Shown here in pieces: positions 32,491 to 41,297 of a DNA stretch of 41,381 bases. Each line of letters opens with the position of its first letter. Position 1 is the stretch's first letter. Both the position numbers and the translations under genes were made by a program. The notes beneath the pieces are model-generated. The model worked only from the letters and a program-made list of their open reading frames with translations. It searched no databases and was not told the DNA's origin. The DNA comes from Leptotrichia hongkongensis (GTDB taxonomy: Bacteria > Fusobacteriota > Fusobacteriia > Fusobacteriales > Leptotrichiaceae): assembly GCF_041538065.1 (NCBI RefSeq), contig NZ_JBGORW010000014.1, positions 1 through 41,381 on the forward strand, written 5' to 3'.

Positions 32491-33316
32491 GAAAATAACC
32501 GCTGTCTTTTACAACAACGATTATTTAAAAATTTAGTTTTATTTTTTATTTAACTTTATTTTTTAATAATTTCTCCATTTTCCAGGCCAATAGTGATTTA
32601 TACTCCATTGCCTCAATATGTTTTTCTACACTTTCTTCTCCTTCTTTTAATTTTTCTTCTAATTCATTTACTTCTTTTAATATAACATTATAAAAGTCAT
32701 AGGCTTTTTCTTCATCTGGAAGTTTATTGTATTCTTCTCTTACTTTATCTATATTCTCCTGTATTTTTGAATATTTTTTAAACTTTGCAAAAGTAGTAGC
32801 TCTAAATAAATATTTGTAAATTTCAGTCCAAAAATACTTTCCATCATTTTCTACTACTTCTTCAAAAAAAACATCTAAATCTTCATATTTTTTAAACCAA
32901 GGGATTATTTTGTTTTTTATTTCTTCTAAAATACTTTTCATCCCTTTTTCCATCTTTTCTTCTCCGTCCAAATCTACAAATTCTGTTTGACCACCATTTC
33001 CTATAGAATTTTTCATTATATAACTATATATCGGTATTATTGCATACTCTACTCTTAATTCATGATAATATCTGAAAAAACCTATATATTCAAATAATCC
33101 TAGTTTATTTAATTTAAAAAATCTCCCTGTTCCTTTCTTTTTATATCCGAAATCTTTCATAGGCTTATTAAAAATTTCTTTAAAATATTTCTTATATAGT
33201 TCATTATATTCTTTTGTTGATAATTCTTCCATTTCTTCTTCCTTTCTATTTCCATATTGTTATATCTGATTTTTTTATTGTTCCATTAGATTTTTCAATT
33301 ATTTTCTGGATTATTT
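32491..33316. repeat. Direct repeat copy 2 spanning an immunity gene and toxin tail
   Basis: Partner of 31229-32051. The right boundary is sharp: after CTGGATTATTT (33306-33316) the two copies diverge inside the toxin-tail coding sequence, leaving the last 28 residues of the tails identical. Confidence 0.92.
32546..33232 (-). CDS. Immunity-type protein, copy 2 (DUF4304-like)
   Basis: A 228-residue near-duplicate of the 31290-31967 product, differing only at the C-terminus (extra NKVK-type ending). It lies 13 bp after the 61-residue toxin tail at 33246-33431. Keeping a full reading frame with no substitutions suggests a recent duplication or selection to keep immunity while the toxin parts decay. 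Family assignment carries the same uncertainty as copy 1. Confidence 0.7.
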   Translation of the reverse strand: MEELSTKEYNELYKKYFKEIFNKPMKDFGYKKKGTGRFFKLNKLGLFEYIGFFRYYHELRVEYAIIPIYSYIMKNSIGNGGQTEFVDLDGEEKMEKGMKSILEEIKNKIIPWFKKYEDLDVFFEEVVENDGKYFWTEIYKYLFRATTFAKFKKYSKIQENIDKVREEYNKLPDEEKAYDFYNVILKEVNELEEKLKEGEESVEKHIEAMEYKSLLAWKMEKLLKNKVK

Positions 33317-33431
33317 CTTTTTCTTGTATAGAAGTAATCCCCTGACCCCTAGCATCAATTACAATATTTTGTCTTGTTCCAATAGATGATTTTTTTCTTT
33401 TTTCATATTGTTCTACTATAGTTTTAGCCAT
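33246..33431 (-). pseudogene. Truncated toxin tail (CdiA-CT type), 61 codons
   Basis: Encodes MAKTIVEQYEKRKKSSIGT, then RQNIVIDARGQGITSIQEKE and the same end as the other tail (NGTIKKSDITIWK). The VIDARGQG segment and following amphipathic helix match the very end of CdiA-type tRNase domains; the upstream catalytic part is absent. An ATG at 33431 exists, one base after the stop of the preceding fragment, so it may be an open frame by chance. It may lack activity but could serve as recombination homology for toxin-module exchange. Calling it a pseudogene is an inference. Confidence 0.55.
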
Positions 33432-33432
33432 A

Positions 33433-33622
33433 TTAATTTGTTATGCCGTATTTATTTATAAATTCATCTGGAGTTTCATTAAATTTTACATTTCCAAATT
33501 TTTCCTTTATTTCTTCCTCAGAAACATTGAATTGAATATCAGTATTGTCTTTTTTTATATAAAAATACCCTGAACATCTTTTTTTCTTTAAATTTTTTTA
33601 TTCTTTCAACATTATTTATCAT
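33433..33622 (-). pseudogene. Frameshifted small gene, possibly an older immunity gene
   Basis: An ATG at 33622 opens MINNVERIKKFKEKK, which then runs into a stop at about 33540. Shifting one base at the A7 run near 33580 joins it to GYFYIKKDNTDIQFN, then VSEEEIKEKFGNVKFNET and PDEFINKYGITN, ending at the TAA of 33433-33435. The length, 190 nt, is not a multiple of three, as expected for one indel. Family not recognised; position directly before a toxin tail suggests an immunity gene from a preceding module. Confidence 0.4.
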
Positions 33623-33655
33623 TTTCATAACCAGTATTATTTTTATACCCTGATA

Positions 33656-34842
33656 TTATTCTTTGATTGAAGATTGTTGAACAGATTTATTAATTCTAAA
33701 AATTAAATACATAACCACAAAAATAACAACTGTAACATTTATCACAAATAAATTAACAACACTAATTTTTCTTAATAATAAGCTGGAAATAAATAACGTT
33801 CCGAATGAAAAAATCCTTGAAAAAAATGATTTCATTGAAGTTATTGCACTTATTTTTCTTTTGACAGGATTTTATTAAAGTGAAATTCAAAATAATAGTT
33901 AATTATGAAAAAAAATGTGCATAATATTAGGTATATTCCTGTAAATATAAGGTTATTTTTTAAAATTATTATATTTATTGTCAATAAAAATATTAAAATT
34001 AGGAGTAAATATAACTTTTTTGCAGTTATCATTAAAATATTCGTATTATATGCGATAATCACAATTATTTGAAACAGTACATACATAACAAAAAAATTCT
34101 TTTCGCCAATTCCTTTGTCTAAAAAAAGTTTTTGCCACAACTGAAAATGGCTCTGGATAAAAATTTGTACAATTCCAAAAAATATAAAATAATACTTCAT
34201 TACTCTTTTTTCTTTCAACTCAGAAATGCACTCGGCTATATGCCTTTTAAAAATTTTAAAGTTTATATTTTCATTTGCTTTTTTATTCTCATCAGAAAAA
34301 AATAAGGCTGTTAGAAGCATATTGAAAAATATTAAAACAATGGAAATAAAGTAAATATTTACACCTATCTTAAAATAAAGCAAAAATCCTATTCCTGAAC
34401 CTAAAATAGAAGAAAAAGTCGAAATTTGCTTTTGATATTTTAAAAATTTTTGCAATCCAGTTTCATTATTTTTCAAACTATTTATTAAAACTACATCAAT
34501 TGTTCCAGTTTCCAGTGCATTTGCTACCCCATACATTACATATGCCACCGATAACCAAAATAGACTTTTGGAAAAAATAATCAGAGAAAACGTTATGACC
34601 AGTGTAACTAATGATAAAATATAAACTTTTTTCCTTGAATATAAATCCGACATTACTCCGCTTGGAATCTCAAAAATAATCATTGAAAGGTTAAAAAAAG
34701 ACTGCATTAGCACAATCTACGACATTAACAAGCCTTTTTTCAGAAAAAGTACAGTCAAAATAGAATGGGGCATTGTGGAAGCTAAAAATAGTAAAAAGGT
34801 GCTAATATAGTAAACTTTGGTATTCTTATCTATAAGATTCAT
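33656..34842 (-). pseudogene. MFS transporter gene broken by an amber codon and a frameshift
   Basis: The original gene ran from an ATG at 34842 to a TAA at 33656-33658, about 396 codons, a normal MFS length. The first 41 codons (MNLIDKNTKVYYISTFLLFL and on) end at an in-frame TAG (34717-34719), in a context LLMS-stop-IVLMQSFF where CAG (Gln) is likely ancestral. The frame then continues through IIFEIPSGVMSDLYSRKKV, the MFS loop 2-3 motif, to 33850. Near 33866-33872 a base is missing, and the last two membrane helices (KRKISAITSMKSFFSRI, then FGTLFISSLLL) are in another frame. Two independent lesions make sequencing error unlikely. Confidence 0.85.
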
Positions 34843-34868
34843 TATTTTTACCACCTTTCCAATCCTTT

Positions 34869-35903
34869 TTATCTTTTAATAATTTTTTCCGATTTCCTGT
34901 ATTTCTGATTTTTACTGTTAGGTTTGTCAGGAATTGTTCTTTCAATCAATTTTGCCTCTAAGGCAGGATTTAAATAATTTTTTCTGAAAGTAGGTTTATG
35001 CACTAAATTTAATTTTTCCATAATTTCTACTGCTGATAAAACATTATCTCCAAGGACACTAAGTAATTTTTCGACTGGTTTTTTATCCTGGTCGCTATCT
35101 TGTACGGTTACTTGGTCGTTATCTTGGTCGGTTATTCTTTCAGAAGTTTTAATTTCTTTTAAACTATCGTTTATAATTTTAAGCATGAACTCTACAAATA
35201 TTGTACTCTCACCTTCTTTATCAGCTATTGCAAGAGTATCATAATATTCTTTCTGTTCTTTTTTTATCAATTCCTCTATCGGAAGCCAAAAAAATATTTT
35301 TTTCCATTTTCCAAGCAGTAAAGTATGCCACATTCTTCCAATACGACCATTTTCATCTGAAAATGGATGAATAAATTCAAATTCATAATGAAAAACAGCA
35401 CTTTTAATCAATGGGTGTACAGAAGAAGTCTTGTACCATGAAATTAAACTGCTTATATGCTTAGGTACTAAATCTGCTGGCGGAGCAATATGTACAACTT
35501 TTCTTCCAGCAAAAATACCAACTCCTTGAGAACGAAATTTACCATTTTCCTTAACCAGCCCATTCATCATCAATCTGTGAGCATTCAATAAATCCTTTAC
35601 TGAAAATGGATTTAACTTAGTTAATAATTCATACGCTTCATAAGCATTCTTTACTTCTTTTATTTCATTAGGATTTCCTAAAACTCTTTTTCCATCCAAT
35701 ATAGCTGTAACTTGTTCCAGCGAGAGAGAATTATGTTCAATAGCAAGCGAAGAATGAATTGTTTTTATTCTGTTTTCTCTCCTTAAATGCGGATTTGAAA
35801 TTTTTTCCTGAAAAATAGACATTCTCCCTATTTCTTCACTTATTTCACCTATTAATACTGTCATTTTTTCAGTTATTTGAAAAGGTGGCTTATAATTATT
35901 CAA
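34869..35903 (-). CDS. Fic-domain protein with C-terminal winged helix
   Basis: A 344-residue Fic-family enzyme, which usually transfers AMP from ATP to a protein hydroxyl. The catalytic motif HPFSDENGRIGR lies at 179-190, with all key residues (His179, the acidic residue in the DENG segment, Asn and Arg pair). An N-terminal inhibitory-type segment, SSLAIEHNSLS (51-61), has Glu56 as in the class II SxxxE(G/N) motif, but His57 replaces Gly/Asn. A linker (about 255-275) holds a DQD-xDQ-type repeat, followed by a winged-helix region (about 277-344). The start is TTG at 35903 with AGGAGG nine bases upstream. The target is unknown. Confidence 0.88.
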   Translation of the reverse strand: MNNYKPPFQITEKMTVLIGEISEEIGRMSIFQEKISNPHLRRENRIKTIHSSLAIEHNSLSLEQVTAILDGKRVLGNPNEIKEVKNAYEAYELLTKLNPFSVKDLLNAHRLMMNGLVKENGKFRSQGVGIFAGRKVVHIAPPADLVPKHISSLISWYKTSSVHPLIKSAVFHYEFEFIHPFSDENGRIGRMWHTLLLGKWKKIFFWLPIEELIKKEQKEYYDTLAIADKEGESTIFVEFMLKIINDSLKEIKTSERITDQDNDQVTVQDSDQDKKPVEKLLSVLGDNVLSAVEIMEKLNLVHKPTFRKNYLNPALEAKLIERTIPDKPNSKNQKYRKSEKIIKR

Positions 35904-35923
35904 TTTTAAATACCTCCTATTTC

Positions 35924-36613
35924 CTAAATAGTTTCCTTAAACATTATAATAAACACCGCAACTAGTAGAATACAGCAAGCAAGCAACGCTCCTATACCGT
36001 ATATTTTTACTAAAACTACACAAAGCATTGCCCCAATAAAGAAAAATCCATCTAATCCCAAATATATCCAGAAATTTTGTAAATACGACTTGTTTTCTGT
36101 GTTTATATATTTAAATAAGTTCTCCATTCCACTTCGTAAATTCCCAGTGCACATTGTTGTCGCTCCTGCCAGTCCCCTAATTTTTCTAAATCCTTGATAT
36201 TGAATTGCGGCAATAAACGACATAATCATATTTACAACAATATTCCAATTTCCGCTTGGAATGAATGAAATAAAAAACATTATTATAACTTGGTAAAATA
36301 TAACAATTTGCTGCCATCTAAAAATTCTATGTTTTTCAAATTTCACTCTAATAAATTCAGTAAATAATATTCCAAATGTGAAAACAAGAATAGGCATAAA
36401 ATAATTAAAGGCTTTTCCAAAATCTCCCCTTTGTAAATTTATAGCAAGATAAACAACATTTCCTGTCTGTGCATTAGCAAGCACCTTTCCACGCGTAACA
36501 AAAGTATATGCGTCCATAAATCCCCCAACCATGCATAGCATCATTCCTAGCCTAAACGTCTCTGGCGGATACTCCTCTCCATTAAAAAAAATCTTTTTAA
36601 TTCTTTTACCCAT
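35924..36613 (-). CDS. YoaK/DUF1275-family membrane protein
   Basis: A 229-residue protein with about six hydrophobic segments. The start MLCMVGGFMDAYTFVTRGKVLANAQTGN (within 24-52) and the second FRKIRGLAGATTMCTGNLRSG segment are the hallmarks of the YoaK family (DUF1275). Both contain a TGN motif. The family has no firm function; transport is suspected. AGGAG lies ahead of the ATG. It lies 68 bp after the response regulator gene and 20 bp before the Fic gene, all on one strand. Confidence 0.87.
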   Translation of the reverse strand: MGKRIKKIFFNGEEYPPETFRLGMMLCMVGGFMDAYTFVTRGKVLANAQTGNVVYLAINLQRGDFGKAFNYFMPILVFTFGILFTEFIRVKFEKHRIFRWQQIVIFYQVIIMFFISFIPSGNWNIVVNMIMSFIAAIQYQGFRKIRGLAGATTMCTGNLRSGMENLFKYINTENKSYLQNFWIYLGLDGFFFIGAMLCVVLVKIYGIGALLACCILLVAVFIIMFKETI

Positions 36614-36681
36614 AAAAAAAACTTCACTCCTTTTTTATTTTTTGAACTTTACATTTTTTATTCAATGATTTATTAGGAAAG

Positions 36682-37371
36682 TTAATTTTCTAAAACATCA
36701 AATTTATAGCCAACTCCCCAAATTGTCTTAATATTCCATTTCTCATGCTTATAATTGTCAAGTTTTGCACGAAGCCTTTTTATATGCGTATCGACAGTAC
36801 GGCTTTCTCCAAAATAATCAAATCCCCATATTAAGTCCAATAAATTTTCTCTTGTAAAAACTTTATTCTGATTTGTTGCAAGAGTCCATAAAATCTCAAT
36901 CTCTTTCTTAGTAAACGAAATTATTTCATCATTTATCTTTACCGTAAAATTATTCAAATCAATCTCAAGATTATCAAATGTGAAAATTTTTGCACTTTCA
37001 TCATTTTTAGGTGTTATTCTACGTAAAATTGCATTTATTCTTGCAATTATTTCTCCTGGCGAGAAAGGCTTTACTATATAATCATCTGCTCCTATTTCCA
37101 GTCCCATTATTTTCTCATAATCTTCTCCACGTGCTGTAATCATTATAATTGGAACATTTGAAAAAGTACGAACTTCTCTGCATACATCAAAACCATCCTT
37201 TTTCGGCATCATTACATCCAAAAGTACTATATCAAACTCATTTTCTTCAATTTCCTTTAACGCCGCTTCCCCATCAAATACAGTACTTACAGTAAAATTA
37301 TTTTTTTTACAGTATTCTGACAGTATCGAAACAATTTGTTTGTTATCATCTGCGATTAGCACCTTATACAT
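36682..37371 (-). CDS. OmpR-family response regulator
   Basis: A 229-residue two-domain regulator. The receiver (about 1-120) has acidic residues DD at 8-9, the phosphoacceptor Asp52 in DIVLLDVMMPKKDG, Thr in MITARGED and Lys in YIVKPFSPGE. The C-terminal winged helix (about 130-228) contains WGFDYFGESRTVDTHIKRLR and the end WGVGYKFD. No kinase gene is adjacent. The orphan sensor kinase at 7811-9592 is a candidate partner in this window. The ATG is preceded by AGAGGG; hisS is divergent. Confidence 0.93.
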   Translation of the reverse strand: MYKVLIADDNKQIVSILSEYCKKNNFTVSTVFDGEAALKEIEENEFDIVLLDVMMPKKDGFDVCREVRTFSNVPIIMITARGEDYEKIMGLEIGADDYIVKPFSPGEIIARINAILRRITPKNDESAKIFTFDNLEIDLNNFTVKINDEIISFTKKEIEILWTLATNQNKVFTRENLLDLIWGFDYFGESRTVDTHIKRLRAKLDNYKHEKWNIKTIWGVGYKFDVLEN

Positions 37372-37729
37372 ATTACCCTCTTTTCTTCCTGCAATTATAT
37401 ATCATAGCAAAACTAGTTTAAAATAATTCTAAAAGTTATGCTATTTAGATTAAGTCAAAAAAATTATTTAATTTATTACTTTAATTTTAAAAATTTAAAT
37501 AGATAATAAAATTTTATCATAAATCTTTTAAAATACAAATATTAATTTTTAAATTTTCATCCTCCACAAAAATCAAAATTTCATTATAAAAATCAATTTT
37601 AAATTTATTCATTTTGATCTAAAAAATAAATTCAAATAAATATTGATAATAACTCACATTTTTTGATATAATATGAGAAGATAAATTTTTAATTGCTAAA
37701 ACTGTATGTGATGAAAGGACAAATTAAGA
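37372..37729. other. Divergent intergenic region between the response regulator and hisS
   Basis: About 358 bp of AT-rich DNA with no gene recognised. It contains the hisS promoter near its right end. There is no T-box-like leader, because the hisS leader is only about 50 nt. Confidence 0.4.
37643..37672 (+). promoter_or_regulatory. Promoter of hisS
   Basis: TTGATA (37643-37648), an 18-bp spacer, TATAAT (37667-37672). Predicted start near 37679. Confidence 0.75.
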
Positions 37730-38965
37730 ATGATTAGTGTTTTAAAAGGAATGAAAGATAGATATTCTGACGATGTAAAAAAATATGACTTAATTGTTGA
37801 TACAGCAAAAAGTGTATTTGAAAAATATGGATTTGAACGAATTATAACGCCTATTCTGGAAGAAACTGAGCTTTTTAGACGTGGTGTTGGAGATGAAACA
37901 GATGTTGTTTCAAAGGAAATGTACGAATTTACAGACAAAGGCAATCGAAACGTTACAATGCGTCCAGAAGGTACTGCTGGAGTTGTACGTGCCTATTTGG
38001 AAGCAGGTTTTCACAAGTCTTCCCCAATTGTAAAATGGTTCTACAACGGTCCAATGTATCGTTACGAAGCCCCTCAAAAAGGAAGATTTAGGGAATTTCA
38101 TCAAATGGGTATCGAAATGTTTGGAGTCCGTTCTGCTTACCTTGATGCAGAAATTATACGAATGGGATGTGAATTTCTTGAAAAACTTGGAATTACTGGA
38201 CTGACTGTGGAAATAAACAGTCTTGGGAATATTGATTCAAGAAAAAAATACATTGATGATTTAAAAGCATTTATGGAAAAAAGACTAGATAAACTTAGTG
38301 ACGACTCAAAACGAAGATATAAAACTAATCCTTTAAGAGCATTGGATTCAAAGGATAAAGGTGACCAAGAACAATTTATCAATGCTCCAAAATTATATGA
38401 TTATCTTGACGAAGAAAGTAAAAATTATTTTGAAGATACAAAGAAATATCTTGAATTAATGAATATTAATTATGTAGTAAATGACAAGTTGGTACGTGGA
38501 CTTGACTATTACTCAGATACAGTCTTTGAAATAAAATCTGACAAATTAGGTTCGCAGGCAACTGTGCTAGCTGGGGGACGTTACGACAGACTACTTGAAA
38601 TACTTGGAAATGCAAAAGTGCCAGGAATAGGTTTTGCCGCTGGAATGGAAAGAATTGCAATGCTTATGGATGAAAATTTGATTGCAAAAGAAGAAAATAA
38701 GACTTACGTTATTTATTTTGATGAAACAAAAGAATATTTTGTAAAAATAGTAGAAGAACTACGAAAAAATGGAATAAAAGTCAACTTTGACTACAATCCA
38801 AAAAGTTTTGGAGCCCAAATGAAAAAAGCAAATAAAGAAAATTCAGAATTTGTAATAATTTTAGGTGAAGATGAACAAAATGAAAATGTAGTTACAATGA
38901 AAAAATTTAGTACAGGGGAGCAAGAAAAATATAAATTGGAAGAAATTATTAAACTTTTAAAATAA
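37730..38965 (+). CDS. hisS: Histidyl-tRNA synthetase
   Basis: A 411-residue class II synthetase that charges tRNA-His. Class II motif 2 appears as WFYNGPMYRYEAPQKGRFREFHQMGIE, histidine-specific segments as VRGLDYYSDTVFE and LGSQATVLAGGRYDRL, and motif 3 as GIGFAAGMERI. The C-terminal anticodon-binding domain (about 318-411) follows. GAAAGGA precedes the ATG. aspS follows by 27 bp, the hisS-aspS pairing common in Firmicutes and Fusobacteria. Confidence 0.97.
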   Translation: MISVLKGMKDRYSDDVKKYDLIVDTAKSVFEKYGFERIITPILEETELFRRGVGDETDVVSKEMYEFTDKGNRNVTMRPEGTAGVVRAYLEAGFHKSSPIVKWFYNGPMYRYEAPQKGRFREFHQMGIEMFGVRSAYLDAEIIRMGCEFLEKLGITGLTVEINSLGNIDSRKKYIDDLKAFMEKRLDKLSDDSKRRYKTNPLRALDSKDKGDQEQFINAPKLYDYLDEESKNYFEDTKKYLELMNINYVVNDKLVRGLDYYSDTVFEIKSDKLGSQATVLAGGRYDRLLEILGNAKVPGIGFAAGMERIAMLMDENLIAKEENKTYVIYFDETKEYFVKIVEELRKNGIKVNFDYNPKSFGAQMKKANKENSEFVIILGEDEQNENVVTMKKFSTGEQEKYKLEEIIKLLK

Positions 38966-38992
38966 AAAGAAAAATTGAAAGGAAAAATAAAA

Positions 38993-40774
38993 ATGTACAG
39001 AAATTATAAATTAAATGAATTAAGAATAGAAAACATCGGAGAAGAAGTTGTTTTATCTGGATGGGTTTCAAAAGTTAGGGATTTGGGTCATTTCACATTC
39101 ATTGATTTGCGAGATAGATATGGAATTACTCAAATTTTAGTAAATGAAGAAGTTTCAGGAAAAGAGCTTTTTGAGGAAGCTAGAAAATTAAAAAATGAGT
39201 GGGTTATAAAAGTTACTGGAAAAGTAGCTGAAAGAAGCAGCAAAAATAAAAATATTCCTACTGGAGATATTGAAGTTGAAGCAAAAAACATTAAGATTTT
39301 GAGCCGTTCTAAACAATTACCGTTTGAAATTGATGAAACAGGAAATCTTAATGAAAATATGCGTCTAACTTACAGATATCTCGATATAAGACGTCCAAAA
39401 ATGTTAAATAACATTATAAAAAGAAATGATATGCTATTTTCGATTAGAAAATTTATGAATGAAAATGGATTTTTAGATATTGACACTCCCATTCTAGCGA
39501 AAGCCACTCCCGAAGGAGCGAGAGATTTTATAGTTCCAAGCCGAATAAACAAAGGCGACTTTTACGCCTTGCCACAATCTCCACAGTTATTTAAGCAAAT
39601 ACTTATGGTATCAGGTGTTGATAAATATTATCAGCTTGCGAAATGTTTTCGAGATGAGGATTTAAGAGCCGACAGACAACCTGAATTTACACAATTGGAC
39701 TTGGAAATGTCGTTTATTCAGCAAGAAGATATTTTAAATGTGACAGAAGCACTTGCAAAACAAGTATTTAAAGATGTTACAGGCATTGAAATTACTGAAA
39801 ACTTTGAAAGAATGAGCTATGATGATGCAATGAATTTTTATGGTTCGGATAAGCCTGATTTAAGATTTGACATGAAATTAATTGATTTATCCAAAGAAAC
39901 ACAAAATTCTGGATTCGGAGTATTTGAAAATGCAATAAAAGATGGTGGAAATGTAAAAGCTATCGTTGCTCCAAATGCTGAAAAATTTTCAAGAAAATAC
40001 ATCAAAGATTTAGAAGACTTTGTAAAAACATATTTCAAAGCAAAAGGATTAGCTTATATCAAAATTAATGAAGATGGTGAAATTAATTCTCCGATTGCCA
40101 AATTTTTTACCGAAGAAAAACTGCCTGAAATTACTCAAAAATTAGGAATTAAAAATAACGAAATCGCTTTAATTTTAGCTGATAAATATAAAATTGTCCA
40201 CGATGGACTGGGAGCATTAAGACTAAAACTTGGAGAAGAGCTGGAATTAATCGATAAGGATTCTTTCAAATTCCTATGGGTAATTGACTTCCCAATGTTT
40301 GAATGGAGCGAAGAAGAAAATAGATACAAAGCTCAACATCATCCGTTTACTTCAATAAAGCAAGAAGACAGAAAATATCTTGATTCAAATGAGCTTGATA
40401 AGATTAAAACAGATTCCTATGATATGGTTTTAAACGGATATGAAATCGGTGGAGGAAGTATCAGAATTCACGAAGAAGAACTACAAGAAAAAGTATTTGA
40501 AAAATTAGGTCTTAGTAAAGAAGAGCAGCAAGATAAATTTGGATTCTTTCTGGAAGTACTAAAATACGGTGTACCACCACACGGAGGTCTTGCCTTTGGA
40601 ATCGACAGATGGCTTATGGCAATGCTAAAAGAAAATTCTATAAAAGAAGTAATCCCATTCCCTAAAACAAATAAAGGACAGGATTTAATGACTGGAGCTC
40701 CTGCTGAAATAGAAGAAAATGTACTTGCAGATGATTTAAGACTAAAATTATTAGAAATAAAAAAAGAAGATTAA
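38993..40774 (+). CDS. aspS: Aspartyl-tRNA synthetase
   Basis: A 593-residue class II synthetase of the bacterial type with the GAD insertion domain. The N-terminal OB-fold anticodon domain has LSGWVSKVRDLGHFTFIDLRDRYG. Motif 2 is QLAKCFRDEDLRADRQPEFTQLDLEMS, with QSPQLFKQILMVSG before it. Motif 3 is HGGLAFGIDRWLMAML. The ATG at 38993 is chosen because GAAAGGA (38977-38983) precedes it and the product starts MYRNYKLNELR; the frame extends to a TTG at 38975 that overlaps the ribosome site. It may charge only tRNA-Asp or also tRNA-Asn. Confidence 0.97.
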   Translation: MYRNYKLNELRIENIGEEVVLSGWVSKVRDLGHFTFIDLRDRYGITQILVNEEVSGKELFEEARKLKNEWVIKVTGKVAERSSKNKNIPTGDIEVEAKNIKILSRSKQLPFEIDETGNLNENMRLTYRYLDIRRPKMLNNIIKRNDMLFSIRKFMNENGFLDIDTPILAKATPEGARDFIVPSRINKGDFYALPQSPQLFKQILMVSGVDKYYQLAKCFRDEDLRADRQPEFTQLDLEMSFIQQEDILNVTEALAKQVFKDVTGIEITENFERMSYDDAMNFYGSDKPDLRFDMKLIDLSKETQNSGFGVFENAIKDGGNVKAIVAPNAEKFSRKYIKDLEDFVKTYFKAKGLAYIKINEDGEINSPIAKFFTEEKLPEITQKLGIKNNEIALILADKYKIVHDGLGALRLKLGEELELIDKDSFKFLWVIDFPMFEWSEEENRYKAQHHPFTSIKQEDRKYLDSNELDKIKTDSYDMVLNGYEIGGGSIRIHEEELQEKVFEKLGLSKEEQQDKFGFFLEVLKYGVPPHGGLAFGIDRWLMAMLKENSIKEVIPFPKTNKGQDLMTGAPAEIEENVLADDLRLKLLEIKKED

Positions 40775-40798
40775 TAATCTGAAAGGAAAAGTAATAAA

Positions 40799-41011
40799 AT
40801 GATTATAGTGTACGGAACGAAAAATAAAATAAAGAATCTTGGTGTAGTAGGAAAATATGAATGTTCTCGATGTAACAATATATCAGATTTACAATTTATG
40901 AGTTCACAGCAATGGTTTACATTATTTTGGATACCGATATTTCCAATAAGCAAAAAGCAAGAATTCATGCAATGTCCTATTTGCCATCAAAACTATCAAG
41001 TCCCTAAATAA
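40799..41011 (+). CDS. Small zinc-ribbon protein
   Basis: A 70-residue protein with two CxxC pairs, Cys22/Cys25 (YECSRCNN) and Cys59/Cys62 (MQCPICHQ), that would bind one zinc. Between them is a hydrophobic stretch, QWFTLFWIPIFPI, as in the zinc-ribbon family where WFxxFWxPxxP is conserved. GAAAGGAAAAG precedes the ATG. It lies 24 bp after aspS and before a strong terminator, so it belongs to the hisS-aspS unit. Function unknown. Confidence 0.8.
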   Translation: MIIVYGTKNKIKNLGVVGKYECSRCNNISDLQFMSSQQWFTLFWIPIFPISKKQEFMQCPICHQNYQVPK

Positions 41012-41040
41012 TAAAAAATAAAGATCTATCTTTTTAAAAA

Positions 41041-41069
41041 AGCCGAATTCAAATTCGGCTAATTTTTTT
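41041..41069 (+). terminator. Terminator of the hisS-aspS unit
   Basis: AGCCGAATT (41041-41049) pairs with AATTCGGCT (41052-41060) around 2 nt of loop (effectively a tight loop after fraying), followed by T7. Confidence 0.85.
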
Positions 41070-41297
41070 ACGCAATATATTTATAACAAACGAATACTTT
41101 ATACAAAATAAACTAAAATATACTCAAACCTATTTTAAATTAAACTGCTAAAATTATATAAATTTAAGGTTTGAGTAAAATAGTCATAGCTTTTAAGTTT
41201 GGTTTTAAATAAGTTTTACTATATATCTTTCATAACAGTTAAATTCTATTAAATTTCTTAAAATTTTCAAGAAAAATATTTTCTTAATTTTATTTAA
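41070..41297. other. Intergenic region before the terminal gene fragment
   Basis: AT-rich DNA without recognised gene. No promoter with good spacing was identified for the following fragment. Confidence 0.35.

Noticed and set aside
35090..35150. Short tandem repeat (TTGGTCG/TTATC words), considered as a CRISPR-like or phase-variable repeat
   Set aside because: It lies in frame inside the Fic gene, encodes a DQD-xDQ linker, and the units are irregular, with no spacer structure.
37372..37729. T-box riboswitch in front of hisS
   Set aside because: The promoter at 37643-37672 leaves a leader of about 50 nt, too short for a T-box, and no specifier or T-box sequence is visible.
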